Below are positions 8,057 to 15,248 of a stretch of DNA of 64,000 bases, one piece after another; position 1 is the stretch's first letter, and each line of letters begins with the position of its first letter. Position numbers and translations under genes: made by a program. Under the pieces are notes generated by a model that did not search any database, was not told the DNA's origin, and saw only the letters and a list, made by a program, of their open reading frames with translations. The DNA is from Serinicoccus profundi (GTDB lineage: Bacteria; Actinomycetota; Actinomycetes; Actinomycetales; Dermatophilaceae): the NCBI RefSeq assembly GCF_008001015.1, contig NZ_CP042862.1:1736001-1800000 (forward strand). Reading direction: 5' to 3'.

Positions 8057-8890
8057 GTGACCCTGGCCCACCCACCGCTGCTCGCGCCTGCCCCGGCGCG
8101 GGCCTATGCGCGCCTCTTCGCGGCGGGATTCCGGCAGCAGAGCGCCTACCTCGCCGCCGCCGTCGGAGGACTCGTCGCCAATGTCACCTTCGGCTTCCTC
8201 AAGGCCTCGATCCTGCTCGCCACCCTGGCGGCAGCCGGTGGCACCCTGGCCGGCTACGACGCCGGCCAGATGCTCGCCTACGTCTGGCTGAGCCAGGCGA
8301 TGCTCGGCCTCGTCAACGTCTACGGGCGCGACGTCCTCGCCGAGCGCATCAAGAGCGGCGACATCGCGATCGACTTCCTCCGGCCGCTGGACCTGCAGCT
8401 CGCCGGCCTGTCGACCTACCTCGGGAGCCGGTTGTTCACCCTGCTCCCCCGCGGCCTGCCCACCCTGACGGTCGGGCTGCTGACGACCGGCCTCGCCCTG
8501 CCCGCGGGGGCCACGCCCTACCTCCTCGGTGCCGTCAGCGTGCTGCTGGCGATGAGCCTGTCCTACCTCGCGGTCTACGCCCTGAGCATGAGCGCGCTGT
8601 GGCTCGTCGACATCCGGGGTCTCCAGGTGAGCTACATGATCGTCGCCAGCTTCTTCTGCGGCCTCTACATCCCGGTGGGCATCTTCCCGGGCTGGTTGGA
8701 GGCGGTCGCCCGTCTCACCCCCTTCCCCTCGATGCTCATGACCCCGATCGACGTCCTCTCCGGGTATGCGGCCGGCCCCGACGCCCTGCGCCTCGTCGGG
8801 ATGCAGGTCGGCTGGGTCGTGGCGGTCGGCCTCCTCGGCCACGTGCTCACCCGGGCCGGGCGACGCCACCTGGAGGTGCAGGGTGGCTGA
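8057..8890 (+). CDS. ABC-2 family transporter permease
   Basis: The protein of 277 residues has about six hydrophobic segments and a cytoplasmic N-terminus. It resembles the ABC-2 type permeases (DUF990/ABC2_membrane_6 group) that occur as pairs with one ATPase. It contains the characteristic loop G-R-D-V-L-A-E-R-I-K-S-G-D-I-A-I-D-F-L-R-P between early helices. The next gene overlaps it by eight bases and encodes a second permease, followed by the ATPase. The exported substrate is unknown; lipids, peptides and drugs are all possible. Confidence 0.9.
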   Translation: MTLAHPPLLAPAPARAYARLFAAGFRQQSAYLAAAVGGLVANVTFGFLKASILLATLAAAGGTLAGYDAGQMLAYVWLSQAMLGLVNVYGRDVLAERIKSGDIAIDFLRPLDLQLAGLSTYLGSRLFTLLPRGLPTLTVGLLTTGLALPAGATPYLLGAVSVLLAMSLSYLAVYALSMSALWLVDIRGLQVSYMIVASFFCGLYIPVGIFPGWLEAVARLTPFPSMLMTPIDVLSGYAAGPDALRLVGMQVGWVVAVGLLGHVLTRAGRRHLEVQGG

Positions 8891-9704
8891 GGCGAGCACG
8901 CTCCGGGCCGACCTGCCGGCATACCGCGCCGTCCTGGCCTCCCGCATCCGGGCCCAGCGGTCCTACTCCACGTCCTTCCGGCTCGACCTCGCCGGTGCCG
9001 GGCTCATCACGCTCATCGAGTTCGCCGAGGTGTGGGTGATCTTCCACCAGGTCGACGCCATCGGGGGCCTGACCCTCGCCTCGGTCATGCTCGTCTTCGG
9101 CCTGGCCGAGATCTCCTTCAGCCTCGCCGACCTCCTCGTGGGGCACTGCGACCGGATGCCGACCTACGTCCGGGCGGGCACCCTCGACGTCTTCTACCTG
9201 CGCCCCCAGCCGGTGCTCCTGCAGCTCATGACCAGCGACCTCGACCTGCGACGGCTGGCCCGGGTGCTCGGTGGCGTCGCCATCCTCGTCGTCGGGCTGC
9301 TGGTGAGCGGCGTGTCCTGGACGCCGGAGAAGGTGCTGCTCCTGGCGATCACCATCCCTGCCGCCACGGCGATCTACGCGGGGATGTTCATCGCGGCGGC
9401 GGGGCTGCAGTTCTTCCTCATCAACGGCGCGGAGACGACCAACGCCTTCGTCTACGGCGGACGGTATGCCGCGAGCCAGCCCGCCGCGGTCTGGCCCCGG
9501 TCGCTGGTGCTCGTCTTCGGTCTGGTCTTCCCCGTCGTCTTCACCGGCTACCTCCCCGCCCTGGCGCTGCTGGACCTGCCCGTGCCCTTCGGGGCGCCGT
9601 CGTGGGTGGCGTGGCTGACACCGGTCGCCGCGGTGTGGACGTGGGGGCTCGCGCTCGGCTGCTGGCGGATGGGCACCCGGCACTACCAAGGAGCAGGCGG
9701 ATGA
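8883..9704 (+). CDS. ABC-2 family transporter permease (second subunit)
   Basis: The protein of 273 residues has about six membrane segments and the same family loop as its neighbour (V-R-A-G-T-L-D-V-F-Y-L-R-P). The GTG at 8883 overlaps the end of the first permease gene, and the stop overlaps the ATG of the ATPase gene as ATGA. The two permeases presumably form a heterodimer. The polypeptides differ clearly in sequence, so they are not a recent duplication. Confidence 0.9.
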   Translation: MAEASTLRADLPAYRAVLASRIRAQRSYSTSFRLDLAGAGLITLIEFAEVWVIFHQVDAIGGLTLASVMLVFGLAEISFSLADLLVGHCDRMPTYVRAGTLDVFYLRPQPVLLQLMTSDLDLRRLARVLGGVAILVVGLLVSGVSWTPEKVLLLAITIPAATAIYAGMFIAAAGLQFFLINGAETTNAFVYGGRYAASQPAAVWPRSLVLVFGLVFPVVFTGYLPALALLDLPVPFGAPSWVAWLTPVAAVWTWGLALGCWRMGTRHYQGAGG

Positions 9705-10669
9705 ACGAGCAGCCCGTCGTGGCCGTCGAGGGCCTGACCCGTGACTTCGTCGTGCGCTCGCGCGGGCACCGGCTGCGCGGTCGCCGCGTCCGCGCCGTCG
9801 ACGACCTCGACTTCACCATCCGCCCCGGTGAGGCGGTGGGCTACATCGGCGCCAACGGCGCCGGCAAGTCCACGACGATCAAGATGCTCGCCGGGATCCT
9901 CGTGCCGAGCCAGGGTGAGGTCCGCACGTGCGGGCTGCGGCCGGTCCAGGACCGCCGGGCGCTGGCCCGGCGCATCGGTGTCGTCTTCGGCCAGCGCTCC
10001 CAGCTGTGGTGGGACCTGCCGGTCGCCGAGTCGTTCCGGATCCTCGCGGCCGTCCACCACCTGGACCGGCCGACCGAGCGGGCGCGCACCGCCGAGCTCG
10101 TCGAGCGGCTCGAGATGGGGTCCTACCTCGACACGCCGGTGCGCCAGCTCTCCCTCGGTCAACGGATGCGGGCCGAGGTCGCCGCCGCCCTGCTCCACTC
10201 CCCCGCGCTCGTCATCCTCGACGAGCCCACCATTGGGTTGGACGTGCTCTCCAAGCAGCGGCTGCGGGAGTTCCTCATCGAGCAGCGCCGGGAGCACGGG
10301 ACGACCCTCATGCTCACCACGCACGACATGGGCGACGTCGAGCGGCTCTGCGGGCGGGTGCTCGTCATCGACGACGGACGGCTCGCCTACGACGGGTCGC
10401 TGGCCGGGCTCTCCCGCACCGTCGGCGCCCGACGGGTGCTCGTCGTCGACCTGGAGCGACCGACCGAGCCGCTCACCGGCATACCCGCGACGCAACACCT
10501 CGGTAGCGAGGCGCAAGGCCTGCAGCAGCGCCTGGCCTTCGACCCCGAGCAGACCACGGCGGCGGCGGTGCTCGCCGCCGTGTCGCGGCGGAGTGAGGTG
10601 CGCGACCTGGCGATCGAGGAGCCCGACGTCGAGGACGTCGTCCGCCGGATCTACGCCGCGCGCCGCTGA
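9701..10669 (+). CDS. ABC transporter ATP-binding protein
   Basis: The protein of 322 residues has Walker A G-A-N-G-A-G-K-S-T at 50-58, the signature L-S-L-G-Q-R-M-R, Walker B L-V-I-L-D-E-P and switch T-T-H-D-M. The G-Q-R-S-Q-L-W-W-D-L-P segment after the Q-loop is typical of ATPases that pair with this permease family. A C-terminal extension of about 80 residues follows the core. AAGGAG at 9688-9693 and an ATGA overlap show coupling to the permeases. It energises the exporter. Confidence 0.93.
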   Translation: MNEQPVVAVEGLTRDFVVRSRGHRLRGRRVRAVDDLDFTIRPGEAVGYIGANGAGKSTTIKMLAGILVPSQGEVRTCGLRPVQDRRALARRIGVVFGQRSQLWWDLPVAESFRILAAVHHLDRPTERARTAELVERLEMGSYLDTPVRQLSLGQRMRAEVAAALLHSPALVILDEPTIGLDVLSKQRLREFLIEQRREHGTTLMLTTHDMGDVERLCGRVLVIDDGRLAYDGSLAGLSRTVGARRVLVVDLERPTEPLTGIPATQHLGSEAQGLQQRLAFDPEQTTAAAVLAAVSRRSEVRDLAIEEPDVEDVVRRIYAARR

Positions 10670-10732
10670 GCCCCGCGCCCGGGCGATAGGCTCTCGCCGT
10701 CCTCGCCAGAGTCGCGCGCCCCAGGAGGCCGG

Positions 10733-11005
10733 GTGGTCCCGCACCGTGATGCTCCCCCAGCACCGAGCCGCGGCGAGGGCGCGCTCTTCTGGGGTCTTGT
10801 CTCACTCTTCTTCTGCGTCGTCCCGGTCGTCGGCGACCTCGTCGCCGTCCCTGCCGGTATCGCGGCCGTGGTGCTGGGGCTGCGGGGCTTCCTGCGCCAG
10901 GATCTCGTCGGCAGCTCGTGGCGGTTCGTGCTCGGTGCGGCCTGCGGGTTGCTGTCCCTCTTCGTGACCTTCCTCATGCTCGCCGCGCTCGCCACCCCTG
11001 GGTGA
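10733..11005 (+). CDS. Small two-helix membrane protein (DUF4190-like)
   Basis: The protein of 90 residues has a short charged N-terminus and two long hydrophobic segments, roughly residues 18-48 and 63-86, separated by L-R-G-F-L-R-Q-D-L-V-G-S-S-W-R. This resembles DUF4190 proteins. AGGAGG at 10723-10728 precedes the GTG at 10733, and TAGGCT at 10687-10692 is a plausible -10 element giving a leader of about 35 bases. No function can be assigned. Confidence 0.7.
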   Translation: MVPHRDAPPAPSRGEGALFWGLVSLFFCVVPVVGDLVAVPAGIAAVVLGLRGFLRQDLVGSSWRFVLGAACGLLSLFVTFLMLAALATPG

Positions 11006-11019
11006 GACCACCCCTCTGA

Positions 11020-11166
11020 TGGACCCGTGCTGTTCACGCCATCGGGCTGGAGCGCATCGGCGGTGTCAAGGTCCACGACGTCGACGCCGCCGTCGCCGCT
11101 GCCGGGGACCTGGGCGCCGAGGTATCGGGCACCACCACGACCTTCGAGGTCACCACGCGAGACTGA
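11020..11166 (+). pseudogene. 5'-truncated gene remnant (about 48 codons)
   Basis: From just after a stop at 11017-11019 to the TGA at 11164-11166 the frame has strongly coding third positions (almost all G or C). It reads like the C-terminal end of a real protein: A-I-G-L-E-R-I-G-G-V, then alternating b-type residues, ending F-E-V-T-T-R-D. No ATG, GTG or TTG start exists in the open stretch. I read it as the surviving 3' end of a deleted gene, family not recognised. The overlapping frame open from 11019 belongs to the next gene only from about 11184 onward. Confidence 0.4.
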
Positions 11167-11182
11167 GTCATGACACCCTTCG

Positions 11183-11188
11183 TATGCT
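11183..11188 (+). promoter_or_regulatory. -10 element (TATGCT), leaderless promoter
   Basis: TATGCT lies seven bases before GTG 11196, the spacing seen at other leaderless starts here. It argues for GTG 11196 rather than the in-frame ATG at 11184, which overlaps the -10 element. Confidence 0.45.
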
Positions 11189-11195
11189 GGGGGGC

Positions 11196-11663
11196 GTGAG
11201 AACGGCCCCCCGAACCGGTGTGAGGAGCTGGCCACCGGCCACGCGCCCGGCTCCGTGGGGCGTGTGGCGGCGGGTGATGGTCCTTGCCGCCCTGGTCATC
11301 GGCCTGGTGCTGATGCATGGGCTCGGGCTGGGCCACGGCACGTCGGGGCTGACCCACGTCGCGTCCGCACCGGCGGCCGCGCACGCGACGCACCAGCCGG
11401 CACCGTCACCGCACGAGTCCCCGGCCCACCCTCGGTCGCCGTCCGGAGATCACCGGGATGACTCCGGGCACCACGACTGGGCCCAGATGTGCGTGGCCGT
11501 CCTCACCGTGGTCGCCCTCGCAGCCCTCGCCGTCCAGCGCTTCCGGGGCGACCGCAGGCGACGGGCCCGGCGTCCCCAGCACCGCGGCATACCCGCCCTC
11601 GCCCGGACCTCCCGACCCCGTGACCAGCCCGATCTCCACCAGCTGTGCGTGATGCGGACGTAG
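11196..11663 (+). CDS. DUF6153 family protein
   Basis: The protein of about 155 residues has a hydrophobic N-terminal segment (V-M-V-L-A-A-L-V-I-G-L-V-L-M-H-G-L-G-L-G-H), a His/Pro-rich middle, and a second hydrophobic segment beginning M-C-V-A-V-L-T-V-V. These M-H-G-L and D-W-A-Q-M-C-V-A motifs match DUF6153 proteins, which often neighbour DUF305 genes. The His and Met richness suggests a metal (copper) link, but this is inference. A hairpin follows the gene. Confidence 0.75.
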   Translation: MRTAPRTGVRSWPPATRPAPWGVWRRVMVLAALVIGLVLMHGLGLGHGTSGLTHVASAPAAAHATHQPAPSPHESPAHPRSPSGDHRDDSGHHDWAQMCVAVLTVVALAALAVQRFRGDRRRRARRPQHRGIPALARTSRPRDQPDLHQLCVMRT

Positions 11664-11673
11664 GAGACGCGAT

Positions 11674-11695
11674 GGTCGGGGAACACGCCCCGACC
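11674..11695 (+). terminator. Hairpin after the DUF6153 gene
   Basis: Perfect 8-bp arms (11674-11681 and 11688-11695) enclose a 6-base loop, between the DUF6153 and DUF305 genes. There is no U-run, as is usual for actinobacterial terminators. It could alternatively be a leader structure of the DUF305 mRNA. Confidence 0.5.
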
Positions 11696-11737
11696 GACGC
11701 ACGTCTCCCTACCCCCACACACGAAAGACGAGATCTG

Positions 11738-12298
11738 ATGACGCGTTTCACCCCTGCCTTCGGCATGCCCGGACTGGCCCTGGCCGCACTCCTGTCGGTG
11801 ACGGCCTGCGGTGGCGAGGCCGACCACAACGACGCGGACGTGGAGTTCGCGACCGGGATGATCCCGCACCATGAGCAGGCGGTCACGATGGCGGACCTGG
11901 CCCTGGAGCAGGGCGGGCCCGAGGTCGAGACCCTGGCCGAGGAGATCCAGGCGGCTCAGGGCCCGGAGATCGAGACCATGACCGGGTGGCTCGAGTCCTG
12001 GGGCGAAGAGGTGCCCGAGGACATGGACCACATGGAGATGGACGGCATGGACCACTCGGGCATGGACGGCATGATGACCCCCGAGCAGATGGAGGATCTG
12101 GAGTCCGCCGAGGGTGGCGAGTTCGACACCCTGTGGTTGGAGATGATGATCGAGCACCACGAGGGCGCGATCGCCATGTCGGAGGATCAGGTGGCCGACG
12201 GGCAGAACGCCGACGCCATCGGGCTCGCCGAGGACATCGCCGAGGCCCAGCAGGCCGAGATCACGCAGATGCAGGAGATGCTCCGGACGGACGGCTGA
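11738..12298 (+). CDS. DUF305 lipoprotein with Met/His-rich linker
   Basis: The protein of 186 residues is a predicted secreted lipoprotein: signal peptide with lipobox V-T-A-C, Cys24. It contains two DUF305 half-domains, each with a H-H-E motif: G-M-I-P-H-H-E-Q-A-V-T-M near residue 40 and M-M-I-E-H-H-E-G-A-I-A-M near 140. Between them lies a Met/Asp/His-rich linker (repeats of M-D-G-M-D-H type). DUF305 is a ferritin-like helical fold often found near copper genes, so extracytoplasmic metal binding is plausible but unproven. The ATG at 11738 gives the signal peptide directly. A strong terminator follows. Confidence 0.88.
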   Translation: MTRFTPAFGMPGLALAALLSVTACGGEADHNDADVEFATGMIPHHEQAVTMADLALEQGGPEVETLAEEIQAAQGPEIETMTGWLESWGEEVPEDMDHMEMDGMDHSGMDGMMTPEQMEDLESAEGGEFDTLWLEMMIEHHEGAIAMSEDQVADGQNADAIGLAEDIAEAQQAEITQMQEMLRTDG

Positions 12299-12328
12299 CA
12301 GCCGGCCCACGCCGCGCTGACGAGATGA

Positions 12329-12361
12329 CGAAACCCCCGGGCCGAGGGCCCGGGGGTTTCG
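12329..12361 (+). terminator. Strong GC-rich hairpin terminator
   Basis: Perfect 15-bp arms (12329-12343 and 12347-12361) with a 3-base loop, just after the DUF305 gene and before the convergent tRNA-Leu gene. It can act on both strands. Confidence 0.88.
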
Positions 12362-12385
12362 TCCTGTCCTGCGTCGAGGACGCTG

Positions 12386-12469
12386 TGTCCGGAGGGGGAC
12401 TTGAACCCCCACGCCCGTTAAGGGCACTAGCACCTCAAGCTAGCGCGTCTGCCATTCCGCCACCCGGAC
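12386..12469 (-). tRNA. tRNA-Leu (anticodon GAG)
   Basis: An 84-base cloverleaf with a long variable arm, as in class II leucine tRNAs. The acceptor stem pairs 12463-12469 with 12387-12393, the D-arm has G-G-C-A-G-A-C-G-C, the anticodon stem is C-T-A-G-C/G-C-T-A-G with loop T-T-G-A-G-G-T, and the T-arm has G-G-T-T-C-A-A-G-T-C-C. The CCA end is not encoded. The anticodon GAG reads CUC and CUU. Confidence 0.95.
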
Positions 12470-12476
12470 AGGTGAT

Positions 12477-12505
12477 GTTGCGAGCACTTGTGGGAAGTGC
12501 GCAAC
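12477..12505 (-). other. Bulged hairpin between dinB and tRNA-Leu
   Basis: Two 6-bp helices with a one-base bulge and a 5-base loop. Read on the minus strand it follows dinB and precedes the tRNA. It may be the dinB terminator, or a structure in the 5' leader of the pre-tRNA if transcription starts at the -10 element at 12514-12519. Confidence 0.5.
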
Positions 12506-12513
12506 GACCGACA

Positions 12514-12519
12514 ACATTA
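12514..12519 (-). promoter_or_regulatory. Candidate -10 element (TAATGT) for tRNA-Leu
   Basis: TAATGT on the minus strand lies about 45 bases upstream of the mature tRNA 5' end, between dinB and the tRNA. No clear -35 element was identified. Confidence 0.35.
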
Positions 12520-12525
12520 GCACGC

Positions 12526-13962
12526 TCAGGAGGGTGGATCACGCCACTCCGGGGGGTCGGCCGGATGCAGCGCTGGATCGTCGTGCGCGAAGGTGCGGAC
12601 CGGCCCCGCAGCGGTCCTGGGCCCCTCGAACCTCACCGTCACCACGCCGCGACCGCTCCCCCACACCCAGCCCGCGCCGTGCTCGTCGTGCAGCACGTCC
12701 TGACCGGTGCGCCAGCCCGGCAGGAGGCGCCCGGCGACGGCCCGGGGCTCCTCACCGACCTCGGTCGCATCGATGCTCCCCGGCTCGTCGCCGCTCCCTG
12801 CGCCCTGCAGGTCGTCGTCGATCTCCGGGAGCCCCACGGCGTCCGGCAGCTCGATCTGGCCCAGGAGGGGGTATGCCGTGTCCAGGGTCAGCTCCTCCTG
12901 CGCGTGGGCGGTCAACCCCGCGACGCCCAGCCCGAGCAGGCGCAGCCCGGACGTGACGTCGACCGAGCGGAGCAGCCGACGGCCCTCGCGCAGGATGACG
13001 CCGGGGTCGCCGGTGGCGAAGGGCAGCGTGCCCGACCTCGTCTGGGTCGTGAAGTCGTGCTGGCGCGCCTTGACGGTGATGGTGCGGGCGAAGACCCCGG
13101 CCTTCTCGAGCCGTCGCGCCAAGCCCTGCGACATCCGCCCCAGCTCGGTCTCCAGCTCGCCCCGGTCGACGACATCGCTCTCGAAGGTCTCCTCGACCGA
13201 GATCGACTTGGCCTCCCGCTCCACGACGACCGGCCGGTCGTCCTCGGCGCGCGCCAACCGGTGCAGGGCGGCGCCCTGGGCGGTGCCGAAGATCGAGACG
13301 AGGTCGGCCTCGGACATGCGGGCGAGGTCGGCGACGGTATCGACGCCGAAGCTGTGCAGCCGGGCGCCCGTGGCCGGGCCGATGCCGGGGATCGCCCGCA
13401 CCGACAGCGCGTGGAGGACCGCCAGCTCGTGCCCGGGGCGCACCACGGTGACGCCGGCGGGCTTGTTCATCTCGCTGGCCAGCTTGGCCATCATCTTGCT
13501 CGGGGCGAGACCGATCGACGCGGTGAGCCCACCGGTCGCCTCGGTGATCTCGGTCAGCAGCCCGCCGCACCACCTCTCGAGATCACCGTCGTCCCACCCG
13601 AGGGGGCCCGCCGGCGGCGTGAGGTCGACATACGCCTCGTCCACCGAGACCTGCTCCACGAGGGGCGAGCGCTCGCGCAGGAGCCCCATGACGACCTCCG
13701 AGGACGCGCGGTAGGCGGCATACCGCCCGGACAGGAAGGCCGTCCCGGCCGGGCACCGGCGCCGGGCCTCGATGGTCGGCATCGCCGAGCGGGCACCGAA
13801 GCGGCGCGCCTCGTAGGACGCGGTGGCGACGACGCCACGGCCCCCGAGGCCACCGACGATGACCGGCCGCCCCCGCAGCGAGGGCTTGTCGCGCTGCTCC
13901 ACCGCGGCGAAGAACGCGTCGAGGTCGAGGTGCATGATGCACCGACGCTCCTCGCTCGCCAT
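12526..13962 (-). CDS. dinB: DNA polymerase IV (Y-family)
   Basis: The protein of 478 residues is a Y-family translesion polymerase. The palm motif M-H-L-D-L-D-A-F-F-A-A-V-E near the N-terminus supplies one catalytic Asp, and S-V-D-E-A-Y-V-D-L the remaining acidic pair. Helix-hairpin-helix (I-P-G-I-G-P-A-T) and little-finger regions follow. The C-terminus is extended by about 100 residues beyond Dpo4/DinB length, with no recognisable b-clamp motif that I can name. The start at ATG 13962 (M-A-S-E-E) fits better than an upstream in-frame ATG. Neighbouring genes give no SOS context. Confidence 0.93.
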   Translation of the reverse strand: MASEERRCIMHLDLDAFFAAVEQRDKPSLRGRPVIVGGLGGRGVVATASYEARRFGARSAMPTIEARRRCPAGTAFLSGRYAAYRASSEVVMGLLRERSPLVEQVSVDEAYVDLTPPAGPLGWDDGDLERWCGGLLTEITEATGGLTASIGLAPSKMMAKLASEMNKPAGVTVVRPGHELAVLHALSVRAIPGIGPATGARLHSFGVDTVADLARMSEADLVSIFGTAQGAALHRLARAEDDRPVVVEREAKSISVEETFESDVVDRGELETELGRMSQGLARRLEKAGVFARTITVKARQHDFTTQTRSGTLPFATGDPGVILREGRRLLRSVDVTSGLRLLGLGVAGLTAHAQEELTLDTAYPLLGQIELPDAVGLPEIDDDLQGAGSGDEPGSIDATEVGEEPRAVAGRLLPGWRTGQDVLHDEHGAGWVWGSGRGVVTVRFEGPRTAAGPVRTFAHDDPALHPADPPEWRDPPS

Positions 13963-14028
13963 GGCGCCCACTGTGCCACGCGGCACCGACAGCCGACGCC
14001 ACCGCGTGCGTGGCCGACCGTGCTCGGG

Positions 14029-14034
14029 TTAGGT
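14029..14034 (+). promoter_or_regulatory. -10 element (TTAGGT), leaderless promoter
   Basis: TTAGGT lies seven bases before ATG 14042 with no ribosome-binding site between, fitting a leaderless transcript of the PEBP/YbaK gene pair. Confidence 0.5.
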
Positions 14035-14041
14035 TCGAGCC

Positions 14042-14572
14042 ATGAGTCTCGCGCGCACCCCCGCACCCCACCCGATCGACATCCTCCCGGCGGCACCGGC
14101 CGAGCTGACCGTGACCAGCGAGGACTTCACCGACGGTGCTCCGCTGCCGGAGTCGGCCGGCTACGGCCAGGGCAACACCTCGCCGCAGCTGTCGTGGTCG
14201 GGGGCCCCGGAGGGCACGAAGTCCTTCCTCCTCGTCTGCCACGACCCGGACGCCCCGGTCGTCGGTGGCTTCTCGCACTGGGCGATCGTCGGCCTGCCCG
14301 CCGACGTCACCTCGCTGGCCGCCGGTGCCGGGGAGTACGGCGAGCAGCACGGAGACGGCGCCATCACGCTGGCCAACGACTTCGGCACCCGTGACTGGGG
14401 CGGCTGCGCCCCGCCGGACGGCGACGTGCCGCACCGCTACGTCTTCACCCTCTGGGCGCTGGACACCGACAACACCGGGATCGATGCGTCCAGCTCCATC
14501 GCCAAGGCGCAGTTCACCACCCTGGGCAACGTGCTGGCCCGCGGCTCGATCACCGGCACCTACCAGCTGTGA
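14042..14572 (+). CDS. YbhB/YbcL family PEBP-like protein
   Basis: The protein of 176 residues belongs to the phosphatidylethanolamine-binding protein superfamily (bacterial YbhB/YbcL, Raf-kinase-inhibitor-like). Hallmarks are N-T-S-P-Q-L-S-W, the C-H-D-P-D-A-P anion-pocket motif followed by F-S-H-W-A-I, and G-G-C-A-P-P-D-G-x-x-P-H-R-Y. No signal peptide is present. Bacterial members have no settled ligand. The stop overlaps the GTG of the next gene, implying coupling. Confidence 0.93.
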   Translation: MSLARTPAPHPIDILPAAPAELTVTSEDFTDGAPLPESAGYGQGNTSPQLSWSGAPEGTKSFLLVCHDPDAPVVGGFSHWAIVGLPADVTSLAAGAGEYGEQHGDGAITLANDFGTRDWGGCAPPDGDVPHRYVFTLWALDTDNTGIDASSSIAKAQFTTLGNVLARGSITGTYQL

Positions 14573-15117
14573 CCCTCGACTGGTCCCCGGCACTGGACCG
14601 CTCCGACCTGCTCGCCGAGCCCGTCCGTCGTGCCCTGGAGTTGATGGCCGGGAGCGGTGTCGACGTCACCCGCATCGAGGTGGCCGAGATCGACCCCGAC
14701 CAGGCCGACACCGCGGTGCTCGTGGAGTCGATGTCGTGGGACCTGCGCGACATGGCCAACTGCATCGTCATCTCCGGCTCCCGCGCCGGTGAGGAGCGCG
14801 TGTGCGCGGCGCTGGTGCTCGGGCATACCCGCGCCGACGTCAACACGGTGATCCGCAAGCGGCTGGACGTGCGCAAGTGCTCCTTCATGTCGATGGAGGA
14901 CGCTGTCGCGCGCACCGGCATGGAGTATGGCGGCATCACGCCGCTCGGGCTGCCGCAGGACTGGCCCGTGCTCGTCGACTCCCGCGTGCTGGAGCGCGAG
15001 GAGATCGTCATCGGGTCGGGGCTGCGCCGCAGCAAGCTCCGGCTGCCGGGGGTCATGGCGGCCGACCTGCCTTCCGTCGAGGTCGTCGAGGCCCTGGCAC
15101 GCGAGACCACTGGCTGA
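14569..15117 (+). CDS. YbaK/ProX-type aminoacyl-tRNA deacylase domain protein
   Basis: The protein of 182 residues has the YbaK/prolyl-tRNA-synthetase-associated editing domain: a conserved N-C-I-V-I core strand, R-A-D-V-N-T-V-I-R-K-R-L-D near the middle, and M-E-Y-G-G-I-T-P-L-G-L as substrate loop, as in free-standing trans-editing deacylases. Such proteins hydrolyse mischarged aminoacyl-tRNA (for example Cys- or Ala-tRNA-Pro); which one is unknown here. The GTG start overlaps the previous gene by four bases. The structured palindrome at 15124-15175 follows. Confidence 0.88.
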   Translation: MTLDWSPALDRSDLLAEPVRRALELMAGSGVDVTRIEVAEIDPDQADTAVLVESMSWDLRDMANCIVISGSRAGEERVCAALVLGHTRADVNTVIRKRLDVRKCSFMSMEDAVARTGMEYGGITPLGLPQDWPVLVDSRVLEREEIVIGSGLRRSKLRLPGVMAADLPSVEVVEALARETTG

Positions 15118-15123
15118 GCGGAC

Positions 15124-15175
15124 GGGAGCGTCCCGTAGGAGTCGGCAGATACCCCGACCTTCACGGGACGCTCCC
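15124..15175. repeat. Structured palindrome, copy B (also likely terminator)
   Basis: Perfect 13-bp arms (15124-15136 and 15163-15175) enclose an inner 5-bp stem (15141-15145 with 15154-15158). It lies at the 3' end of the YbaK-domain gene and probably terminates it. The outer arm matches copy A at 3046-3091, while the inner stem keeps its shape with different bases. Confidence 0.65.
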
Positions 15176-15248
15176 CCAACCGCCCCCGGCCCGCGACTTC
15201 CCCGCGCGCCTCGCCGCACGGCGAGGCGCTATGCGCCACCCTGGCCCC

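Noticed and set aside
11019-11195. Extending the DUF6153 gene upstream to the ATG at 11019
   Set aside because: The upstream codons are Arg/His-rich shadow of the gene remnant in another frame, and a -10 box lies just before GTG 11196.
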